A stretch of DNA of 12,536 nt, taken from positions 1 to 12,536 of the forward strand of contig JANBTH010000697.1 of assembly GCA_027578815.1 (NCBI GenBank), read 5' to 3'. Positions 1 to 7,651 of the stretch are shown here, piece by piece (position 1 is the stretch's first letter; each line of letters opens with the position of its first letter). A program made the translations under genes and the position numbers. Source of the stretch: Coemansia sp. RSA 1804 (taxonomy: Eukaryota > Kickxellomycota > Kickxellomycetes > Kickxellales > Kickxellaceae). The notes beneath the pieces were generated by a model. That model was not told the DNA's origin, searched no databases, and saw only the letters and a program-made list of their open reading frames with translations.

Positions 1-122
1 GCAAGCAAATCCTCGATCTCCTGCTTCAGCTGTGCAAGCTCCGTGTTGGTTGGGTCTGCAGATAGCGCAAGCTCAACTTCGCCTAGTTTTGTGGTGTATA
101 TCTCGATCTCGCTTGCGTCCAT
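1..122 (-). CDS. Spf30/SMNDC1-like splicing factor, N-terminal 40 codons only (partial)
   Basis: Reading the minus strand from the ATG at 122-120 gives 40 open codons running off the left edge. The peptide begins MDASEIEIYTTKLGEVELAL, then has an acidic, Leu/Gln-rich helical stretch ending in EIEDLLA. A short acidic start, then a helix with a 'L.xVExAL' core followed by 'L.xLKxxIEDL' is how Spf30/SMNDC1 proteins begin, ahead of their Tudor domain; these act in nuclear spliceosome assembly. The G-patch zinc-finger protein ZGPAT starts with a similar helix, so it is the main alternative. The diagnostic Tudor or G-patch part lies outside the window, so the identification rests on this helix alone. 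The gene is divergent from the Syp1-like gene. Confidence 0.55.
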   Translation of the reverse strand, partial: MDASEIEIYTTKLGEVELALSADPTNTELAQLKQEIEDLL

Positions 123-947
123 TCTTGTTTCCCGCGCCTCTCCCTTTTTTATTTCTGCTTCTGTGCAGCTAAAAGTATTATGTGCGCAAGAAAATTTTAA
201 AGTTCAAGCTTGAATAACAGATGGAACCAGAAATAAATAAAAAAAGCACGCAAAATTCCAGAATCCAGTAATCCACATATAATCATTCAGATCAAACACT
301 AATACCGCTGTGCTTTAATTATGGCTTTATGGGTTCCGCACGGAAAGCCCTCTCACGCACAGCTTTGAAGATAAGAGAAGATATGGTCTGTGTTGGTTCA
401 ACAAGCTTTGCAGAGGCATTGAATGGCAGAGACAATGTTTGTGATGGAACAAAATATTCTTGAGCTAGCTATGTTTGGTATCATGGACTCCTGCCATGGA
501 AAAGAGCAACAGAGAAGGATAGACAGCCGCAGCAACTGCAACTGCAGAAATGAGAGGAGATAAAACACAAAAACACAAAACACAAAGATCACCTTTTCTT
601 TGCCTGTGCGTTTTTTCTGCTGCTGCATTTTGACATGTCACTGACATAAAGGGTGGAAAAAGCACCAAATCTGCTCTTTCTTTCTTTCCCACATTATTGC
701 CACTTGCTGTCGTTGTTGTTAGAAAAACGCAGGGAGTGCTGGTTTCCTTTTTCCTCCCCTTTTTCTCTTTCCTTGTTCCCTTTGTTTTATTTCACCACTA
801 ACGACCATTTGTTGTTGCGTGCACATTCTCTGTACTAACGTTTCCTCCAATTACCACCGCCAACCCCTATCCGTCTTGTATTCTCAAATCCTAGATTCTT
901 ATAACAGCAGCACGAACCAACACCCAATTTCTATCTGTGTCCTGACC
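123..947. other. Divergent intergenic region (825 bp), no convincing gene
   Basis: This stretch separates the start of the left-edge gene from the start of the Syp1-like gene and should hold both promoters. Only short ORFs occur (up to 76 codons), with low-complexity Leu/Phe/Ser-rich translations, and none looks like a protein family. The part near the left gene is A/T-rich with A runs around 231-246 and a perfect 12-bp palindrome TTCAAGCTTGAA at 203-214. An interrupted dyad TTCCG-CA-CGGAA lies at 334-345. From about 671 to 796 the plus strand is strongly pyrimidine-rich. A TACTAAC at 833-839 followed by a pyrimidine-rich stretch and TAG at 892-894 could mark the end of a 5'-UTR intron. No tRNA-like fold, transposon end or tandem array was seen. 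Confidence 0.7.
334..345. promoter_or_regulatory. Interrupted dyad TTCCG-N2-CGGAA, possible regulator site
   Basis: The sequence is TTCCGCACGGAA, two 5-bp inverted arms around a 2-bp centre, about 210 bp upstream of the left-edge gene start. Everted CCG/CGG half-sites are typical of fungal Zn2Cys6 regulators, for example the CCG-N4-CGG arrangement bound by Leu3. The 2-bp spacing here matches no regulator I can name, and a chance dyad of this size is possible. Confidence 0.2.
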
Positions 948-3900
948 ATGGCAAGGAAAATGAGCGACTTGGAGTTAATCCAGGCAAGTAGCACGAAGAG
1001 AAAGAAGAAATCCATGCCCTACTGCATTTCACAACAATAATAATAGTGCTATAGACTACTAAACAACTCTTACACGTCCTTCTTTTTCCAACCTTTCATG
1101 TATGTTTCTCTACTCCTTCTCTAGTCAATTCCACCCGCAACGCTTGCAGACGAACTTGTCAATCGCTACAACTCTGGCACGAATGCTCTACAGCAGCTTG
1201 TCGACCACTTTTCCCAGCGTGCGCGGCTTGAGGAAGCCATTGCTTCCACTATAGAAAAGGCACCTGTGACCACGATAAACCAGGGTGGAACGAGGAGCTT
1301 TGTTCCTATCAAATTTGGACCAAGCAATGCGAATGACTCGTCCGTCGAAATTAATGTGCTTTTGCCACATTTGCAAAGAGAAGCCGAGCATATCATTCGG
1401 ATGCATTTGCACTTGTCGAAACGTCTATCCAAGGAGGTTGTTGTTCCGCTTGAGGGCTTTATCTTGGGCGAGGCTTGGGAGGCGGCCAACCACATACAGG
1501 GACATCTGCAGACAATGGCTGCCTCAATGCATGCCCATCATGACGAGATACCAAAGATCTCGGCCCGCACCATCTCGAAATCGGCGAGAGCCAGCCAACA
1601 GGCCAAACAGCGGCTTGAGGAAAAGAAGGACTCGCTAATGGCCTTGCAAAATGAATGGCAAAGCATTGTTCCTGGGCTTGTTGCACAATTTGAGGCTGCC
1701 GATGTGGCTCGTGTCGAGGCTATACGCGAGGCGCTGATGAGGTTTGAGCATTACCGAAACGAGTTCTTCAAGGCTGCTCAGGATGATATTAGCTCTGCTA
1801 AAGAGCTCACGCAGCAGTACCAGCCGAGTGTTCGTATTGCTGCTGCATTGGACGGAAGATCCCAGCCACAACCCACCGGTGTCTCCAACGCCGAACACAA
1901 TAATGAAGCCACAACCAGCAACACCAACGGAAACAACGATATCAACAACAACAGCAACAGGAGCAAGAATGAGGCCGACAAGGAGTCTGTCTCTGCGCCG
2001 TCCAACGCCAGCAGCGCCGCTCAACCATCACTGTTGAACGAAGGTGGTGGTGGCTCTGTGCAGGAAGATGCACCGCAAAAGAGCTTCTTAAAGCTGAACA
2101 TTTTCCGCAGCAAGACCAAGCGAGTCAAGAAGAAGAGCAGCGGAAGTGGCACCTTTTCAGGGTCATCGATTTCCACCGATTACAGCCGTAGCATCAGCAG
2201 TGGGATTGTATCTCCTGGTGCTGCAAATGCCAATTCTGGCATACCTGGCAGCATCCGAACTACAAACACCCACGACTCTAGCCGACTGAGTCCTCGGATT
2301 CCTGGCGAACAACGCAGTCTAGCACCAAGCAGCAGCTATGCAGAAACATCGCACCAAGCAATTTCGGGTGGTTCACAGCCTCAGTCGCCGTCGCAGCGCC
2401 AGCATTCGATTCAGCCAAGCAGTCCATTGCAAAAGCCGCCACACATGCAGACTAGCACAGGGGACTTTGCCGAGTGGGTGTTTACTGACAACACACAAGA
2501 GACATCGAGCTCGCGCAATGACAGCAACTACTCTGTGGGTTCGATGGTCCACGTAAGCAATAGCTTGGCGGCAATCGATGAGGCGTCCGATAGCAGCCAA
2601 CAAAGATCGCAGCACGCCATTGATGCTCCCAAGCAAGCGAATGTCGAGGGGTCTGGCCAGCCACAAGTCGGTGGTTTGTCAGCCAAAGTCGATGGTGCGT
2701 TTGGCCCATTGAACTTGACATCGAGTCCAATTCCCGAGCCACTCTCTGCAGGCTCCGGCGAACATAAGCAAGCCGATTTGGACTCGGCATTTAATATTCC
2801 TTTGACGTTGCCAGCGCAAGCGAAAGAAACACCAGCAGAAAAGGAATCCATGTCGGCGAATATAGCTCTATCTACAGCGCCCAAGCCAAGCAGCGCTGGC
2901 TCCGCAACTAGAGCTCTGGATAGCACCAAGGATATTTCGTTTGACGATGTGTTTGACCCAGCTGATGTATTCAAACCCACCGGGTATAAAGGCGGATTGA
3001 AAAAGTCGCCGCAAGTGGCAAGACTAGGCGAAGGCATGCCTCCACACAGTATGGGCGTTAGCAGCAGCAACAGTGGTGGTAACAAGCACCGCAGAAGTGC
3101 CAGCACTGGTTCGCCAGAATTGCCACCGATTCACGCAAAAGGCGTTGCATTCGACACCAGCGAAAAGTCTGAGGCCAAAGATAACGACAGCAGCAGTAGT
3201 GGGAACAACTCGGATGGCGATGAAGATGCCGACAATCTGTTCCGCGTAAAGTTCTCGATTCGGGAGAACGCAATCAAGGATAATCCAGACGAATCTAAAG
3301 CGGCGCTTTCGCGAGTTGCTACATTGCTGCGCTCTGTTCCTCCCGCACGCCGTGGTCGCAACCGCCGCGATATCCGTACAATGTATGTACCCTCAAGTCT
3401 CCCAGTTGCGAGTGCGCTTGAATCGCAAGGGCTGCAGAACCTATCTGACGCTAAAGCAAAGACCAATGATCAAAAGTCGACCTTGAATTGGTCGGACGAT
3501 AGTGATGGTGCTGTTGCTGATAGTCAAGAACAAACGTTTGAACCGGCCATACAGGACAGCGATGTCCCAATTACGCCTATGCCTGTTCGTCCTAATACCG
3601 GTAGCTTCGGTCAGGCGGAAACATTGGATAGCAGATCTCAGCCCGGTGATCCTGAGGAAACGCCAGTTCCAACAGAGACAGCCCTAGATACGCCAGCTGC
3701 TATTGGAACTGATCCTGAACCAGTGCATGCTGTTGTTGGTGCAGATAGTGATTTAGAAGCTGCTGTTGACAAGTCATTGACATCTGAACCTAGATCGGAA
3801 TCTGGGGCTGAATCTGAGTCTGAAGCCAAGGTCATTGACAGCGCACCGAATCAGCCACAGATAACAAAAGAACCCGACCACCATGCTGATGATGAGATAA

Positions 3901-5585
3901 ATACTCCAGAGAATCCGGTTCCTGCCGATGAACATGCAGATAACGATAACCTACATTCCACTGTGGTTCCAGACGCAGTGTCTGTTGGTTTAGAGCCAAA
4001 CGATGACAGCATTCCACATGTGTCATCAGCAACGCCTGCAGCAGCAGAAGTGCAAGCGCCACCACCAATTCAGAAGAGCGAAGGATCAGGCAGACGCCGT
4101 GCGCCGCCTCCGCCGCCATCTGTACATTCTTTACGGCCGCAGACATCATCCGCGTCGTTGGCATCACAGGCATCGCGCTCACTAGCTGCCAAGTCGAAAA
4201 CCGAATCGGTCCAACCGCCACCAGTGCCTGCCAACCCCTTATCTGACACTCTGCAGTCTGCATTCAGCCCAGTAACCGAATCCAAGAGTGGTTCTCTGCC
4301 AGCGGAAACCCATGCGTTTGAGCAGCAACAGCAAAGCCAGCAACAAGTTGCCCAGGAGGCCCCAGTGTCCCTTTCGGCCAAAGACACTGGCTTCAAAGCT
4401 GAAGGCAATCAACAGTTGACTTCCAGCAAGTCTGTGCACAGAGGACGCCGTGCAGGGGCTAGTACCAGACCGATTCCTATCACAATGGCCGTTCGCGAGA
4501 TTATCGACTATGAGCTTGTTTCCATTCCTAAACCAGGCGAGAGGACCACTACTCGAGGCACATATCAGATAACTGGCGAGGTGAGCATGCACATCAACGA
4601 TACGATTAATCCGCTAGAGCTTGCGCCCTTGCGTGTCTGCATCAAGAGAGCGGAGAATGGGATGGAGCTGGTTGCAAACCCCAGCGTTGCCGTGCTTGAC
4701 GCCTCGTTCACAGCAACAATGGCGGATGGACGTGATTGGTACCGATTTGTACGGCCAAATCTGTTTGCGCAGGTGCAGGGCCCTGAGGGAGTAGACGCCG
4801 TGGTGTTCAAGTATGTTGTGAAGGGATTCGACGAGGCCATGCGGTTCCTTCCGCTGACTGTAGCTCGAGTGGAATCGTATACCGATGGATTGTACGGGCT
4901 GCTGGCCTTTTACGAGGCCAACCCTAACAGCATATTCGCAGGGGCCACACTGAAGGAGCTGGCGCTGATGCTGAGCATATCAGGCAAACTGGAGCTGCAG
5001 TCGTCGCGCCCAACAGCCAATTGGTACCAAGAACACAACAGGCTTCTCTGGAAGCTTGGTGATCTGCGCATTCTAACTGCAGAAGATGCAGCAGACGACG
5101 GTTCCGAGACATTGTCCAAAACGCTGGCAATAAAGGCACGTGGCGAGGGGCCGCTCAATGCAAATGCTTTTGCGTTGAAATATGTGGCGGAAGGGTTCAA
5201 AGCCGTGGATACCGCGCTGTGCATTGCTCGTGTTTCCGCAGGCAGCAACCACCAGCAGTCGAATCCGCAGGCACCAGTTGCTGCTAGTGGTGGAACCGCT
5301 GCGCTGACTACCGTTGTTATCGATGGGCCGGCGTCCTGCACAATAAAGTCCGGCAAGGTTATCTACAAGCTCTACCCGATGCTGCCGGAGCCAGTCCAGG
5401 AAGCGCGAATGGATGATAATGACACCAACGACGAAAGAAATGTGCCTGATGGCAGATCCGGTGCTTCCTCCGAATCCTCTGAAGGGGAGGAAGAGTGGGC
5501 TAGCGGCGAAAACGACAGCAAAAGCAACGCTAGCAACGAGAGCAGCAGCGGAGCCGATGATGACAAGCGGGGAAACCGGGCTTGA
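948..5585 (+). CDS. SYP1: Syp1/FCHO-type F-BAR and mu-homology-domain endocytic adaptor; join(948..983,1125..5585), 1498 aa
   Basis: Early-arriving adaptor of clathrin-mediated endocytosis: an F-BAR domain binds and bends the plasma membrane, and a C-terminal mu-homology domain (muHD) binds cargo and coat proteins. Exon 1 is ATG948 to CAG983 (12 codons; accATGG context; a second in-frame ATG lies at 960). It joins in phase 0 to exon 2 at 1125, which restores the F-BAR start (NRYNSG...HFSQRARLEEAIAS). F-BAR spans about residues 13-255. A low-complexity linker of roughly 870 residues follows, with Asn/Ser/Gln-rich tracts, a basic patch (331-352), two DVF motifs (620-622, 626-628), a conserved-looking block (718-768, with RRGRNRRDIRTMYVP) and a RRRAPPPPP element (1002-1010). 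The muHD runs from about 1129 to 1428. An acidic Ser-rich tail (about 1437-1498) ends the protein. Budding-yeast Syp1 is about 870 aa, so this one is much longer. The family call is secure; paralogy cannot be judged. Confidence 0.86.
984..1124 (+). other. GC-AG intron in the Syp1-like gene (141 nt)
   Basis: The boundary reads CAG|GCAAGT and the acceptor reads CTTCTCTAG|TCA. GCAAGT directly after an exon-final AG is the usual strong context of rare GC-AG introns. A near-consensus branch site TACTAAAC lies at 1057-1064, followed by a pyrimidine-rich run up to the acceptor. Splicing joins phase-0 ends and removes an in-frame TAG at 1122-1124 and a TAA at 1038-1040. The nearby GT at 988-989 would put exon 2 out of frame with this acceptor. 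The F-BAR reading frame runs back to exactly 1125. Confidence 0.75.
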
Positions 5586-5636
5586 GATGGTCTAGTTTTT
5601 GATGAGACGATTTTATTTCACCTTTTCTCAGAAAAG

Positions 5637-5662
5637 AATAAAGAAGCCGCGCCAATAATAAA
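5637..5662 (+). terminator. Polyadenylation signals for the Syp1-like gene
   Basis: AATAAA occurs at 5637-5642 and again at 5657-5662 (within AATAATAAA), 52 and 72 nt after the TGA stop at 5583-5585. Position and exact consensus fit eukaryotic 3'-end signals. Which one is used cannot be told from sequence. Confidence 0.6.
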
Positions 5663-5882
5663 CTGAAACTTGTTGAACTAACAATTGTGGACTTTAAAAC
5701 AAGAGAGTATGTGCACAAGACGGGTTTATGCTTACACTGATCGTTCTCTTTCTTTGATGTGCATAACTTTTTCCCTTTCCCAAATACACCTTTTTCGAAA
5801 GTGAAGAAAGCAAACACACGCTTGCTTCTCGTTTTATTCTCCACACCTTTTTAAATCAAAACCTCAATTCCCCTATTATTTG

Positions 5883-5889
5883 TATAAAA
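5883..5889 (+). promoter_or_regulatory. TATA-like element just upstream of Ugo1
   Basis: TATAAAA lies 33-39 bp before the ATG at 5922. If it works as a TATA box, the transcript would have a very short leader, so transcription may instead start further upstream and this may be only an A/T-rich leader. Confidence 0.25.
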
Positions 5890-5921
5890 AAAGACATTCT
5901 AAATTTCAAAAGCAACTATAA

Positions 5922-7532
5922 ATGAGCGACTTTACTGAGGGCGGTAAGGCGTCTCCACAAGAGGGCAATCCGTTCAGGCCCTACGCAGAGTCATTTAACG
6001 GCAGACACAACGAGAATTTGTACGAAGATGTGAGAGATCCGTTGGCCAGTTTCCGCAACCTGACTAATGGCGGGGGCTTTGCCGAGGACCCGTACAGGGT
6101 GTCTGGCGTGGACAGCGTAGCCGGGCTGGAAGAGTTTGATGTCAATGACCTTAGATATGGCGACCAGATGGACACTGCACAGTATGCAAAGGATCTTCTT
6201 CGGTTTGCAGGGTACCGGTACCTGGCAGCGCTGGCATCCTCGCCCTTGAATATAACGCAGACGCTGATTCAGGTGCAGTGTCTTCCTGTGGCGGTTCGGC
6301 AGTCCGAGCCGGAAAAGCAGCACGATGCCGAGGACAGGACGGGCCAGGGCCTTCCGGAGGAAGACAAGCTTGACCCAAACGACCTGGCTTACTACGACTA
6401 CTTGCGTGCGCGGCACACCGAGCGTGGGACGCAGTACCAGCCAGCGGTGCGCGCCCGTGTTGACCATGACGGGTATGTAGTGAATTCGCGCGGAAAGGAC
6501 GCCGGCGGGTTCAAGCCTGGGTACCAGTTGGATCCGCTGCCCTCGAACAGGCTGACGGTGCTTCGAAAGCTTCTTACGCACCCAACCGAGGGAGTGTTTA
6601 GTCTGTTCAAGGGGTGCTTTACGCGGTGGGTCTACGACATTCTGCATCTCCTTCTGCAGCCAACGCTCGAGGTCATGCTGAACGAGATGCTGGACGTGTA
6701 CGGCAGCGCGCCTCTCTACACCTACATTGATGCGGCGGCGCCAAGTGCACTGACGGTTGTTGCGTCCAACCTGATTGTGGGCTGGATGCTCTCTCCGCTG
6801 GAGCTGGTGCGCACCCGGCTGATAGTCCAGTCTGCCTCGCCCTTGCACAGAAAATACCACGGCATGCTCCATGCGCTGAAAACCATTGCAAGGGAGGAGG
6901 GCGGAATCCTGCCCTTGTACTTTAGTTCTTACCACCTGGTGCCCACGGTGCTCAGACACACGCTCTACCCCGTTTTCCGCGGAATGGGCGCCTTTGTGAT
7001 GGATCGCGTGGCCGGAATTGATCCCTACGACCATCCAACCTCCTATGCCTTTGGCAGTCTTGTATGGAGCACCCTTGCTGTCGCAGTTTTGCTTCCCATC
7101 GACACCATCAGAGCACGCTTGCAGGCCCAGCCCAGATATACAGACACCGCCACTGCTGGCTCCACACGTCTCTCCGCGGCAGACGACGCTGGATCAGCAG
7201 CAACAAAGGCGCTGTCGAGAGCCGAGAAGCAGACCGCCGACTCGTTCAAGGAGCTCCGCACCTGTGTGCCAGTCTCTCCTATCCCGTACACGGGGATGGT
7301 AAACTGTGCCTGGAGAATTGTCACCGAAGAGGGCGAGTCCCTAAGAAAGATGAAGAAGCGCAGGGCTGCTCTGGCAAGCTCTTCCTTAAACCAGAAGGAT
7401 ACACAGCATATCAGCAACGTTGGTCACTATGGCCTGCGTGGTCTATACCCTGGGTTCACCATGCAGCTTGTGGCAAATGTTATGATATTTGGTCTGGGTT
7501 TTCTCAACACTGAAGAGGTTGACTTTGCCTAG
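5922..7532 (+). CDS. UGO1: Mitochondrial outer-membrane fusion protein, Ugo1/SLC25A46-like carrier, 536 aa
   Basis: Ugo1 is a degenerate member of the mitochondrial carrier family. It sits in the outer membrane, where it links the fusion GTPases Fzo1 and Mgm1 and supports lipid mixing; it is not known to act as a classical metabolite carrier. One unbroken exon encodes 536 aa, close to the roughly 500 aa of yeast Ugo1. The hydrophilic N-terminus carries NPFRPYAE (residues 16-23). Carrier signatures are eroded in the first repeat (PLNITQ, 108-113) but kept in the second and third (PLELVR, 292-297; PIDTIR, 392-397). A long polar loop at about 120-190, with YYDYLRA and DHDGYVVNS, fits fungal Ugo1. 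The last repeat shows YTGMVNCAWRIVTEEG, then a basic insert, then GLRGLYPGF. The start at 5922 (actataaATGA) is the first ATG of the frame. The family call is firm; the fusion role is inferred from homology. Confidence 0.85.
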   Translation: MSDFTEGGKASPQEGNPFRPYAESFNGRHNENLYEDVRDPLASFRNLTNGGGFAEDPYRVSGVDSVAGLEEFDVNDLRYGDQMDTAQYAKDLLRFAGYRYLAALASSPLNITQTLIQVQCLPVAVRQSEPEKQHDAEDRTGQGLPEEDKLDPNDLAYYDYLRARHTERGTQYQPAVRARVDHDGYVVNSRGKDAGGFKPGYQLDPLPSNRLTVLRKLLTHPTEGVFSLFKGCFTRWVYDILHLLLQPTLEVMLNEMLDVYGSAPLYTYIDAAAPSALTVVASNLIVGWMLSPLELVRTRLIVQSASPLHRKYHGMLHALKTIAREEGGILPLYFSSYHLVPTVLRHTLYPVFRGMGAFVMDRVAGIDPYDHPTSYAFGSLVWSTLAVAVLLPIDTIRARLQAQPRYTDTATAGSTRLSAADDAGSAATKALSRAEKQTADSFKELRTCVPVSPIPYTGMVNCAWRIVTEEGESLRKMKKRRAALASSSLNQKDTQHISNVGHYGLRGLYPGFTMQLVANVMIFGLGFLNTEEVDFA

Positions 7533-7651
7533 CAAAAGCGGTTTGGTTTTTACCCCCCTTGTTCTTTATTATTATTGCTCTTTTGGTTTTTCTTTGCCTG
7601 GTTAGAATGTAAGGAAACAAATATCCCCCCATATAAATCTCTGAGCCATGG
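7533..7651. other. Convergent 3' intergenic region between Ugo1 and NUDIX genes (119 bp)
   Basis: The stop codons of two converging genes are only 119 bp apart. An AATAAA for the minus-strand gene lies only 33-38 nt from the Ugo1 stop. No plus-strand AATAAA is visible before the NUDIX stop, only a TATAAA near 7632-7637. The two 3' UTRs therefore probably overlap. Confidence 0.6.
7565..7570 (-). terminator. Polyadenylation signal of the NUDIX gene
   Basis: TTTATT on the plus strand reads AATAAA on the minus strand, 82 nt after the TAG stop at 7654-7652. Distance and orientation fit. The flanking run of T/A triplets makes a chance match possible. Confidence 0.45.

Larger units (their letters stand above)
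5586..5921. other. Tandem intergenic region: Syp1-like 3' end and Ugo1 promoter (336 bp)
   Basis: The first 80 bp should be the 3' UTR of the Syp1-like gene and contain two AATAAA hexamers. The rest precedes Ugo1. It has pyrimidine-rich plus-strand stretches at about 5740-5800 and 5820-5885 and a TATAAAA close to the Ugo1 start. No ORF with protein-family character and no RNA gene was seen. A 104-codon minus-strand ORF overlapping this region has a low-complexity Lys/Ser/Phe-rich translation and was discarded. Confidence 0.6.

Noticed and set aside
323..349. GGCTTT...AAAGCC pairing around 323-349 as a tRNA or structured RNA
   Set aside because: It is a small imperfect hairpin with no anticodon or T-arm pattern and no A/B box arrangement. 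Only the inner dyad was kept as a possible DNA site.
398..692. Two overlapping minus-strand ORFs of 75-76 codons in the intergenic region
   Set aside because: The translations are Leu/Phe/Ser/Cys-rich low complexity caused by the purine/pyrimidine bias of the DNA. There is no domain and no partner exon.
1266..1268. GTG as the start of the Syp1-like protein
   Set aside because: It is a non-ATG codon inside the F-BAR domain. The frame continues upstream to the splice acceptor at 1125 with F-BAR-like sequence, and exon 1 supplies a good ATG.
5805..5822. GAA/TTC repeats (TTCGAAAGTGAAGAAAG region) as a heat-shock element
   Set aside because: The 5-bp GAA/TTC phasing needed for an HSE is not met.
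5991..7034. A 347-codon open frame on the minus strand across the Ugo1 gene
   Set aside because: It is the codon-aligned antisense frame of a confidently identified gene. It stays open because sense codons whose complements are stops (TTA, CTA, TCA) are rare there. The translation is rich in His/Arg/Gln with no family resemblance.
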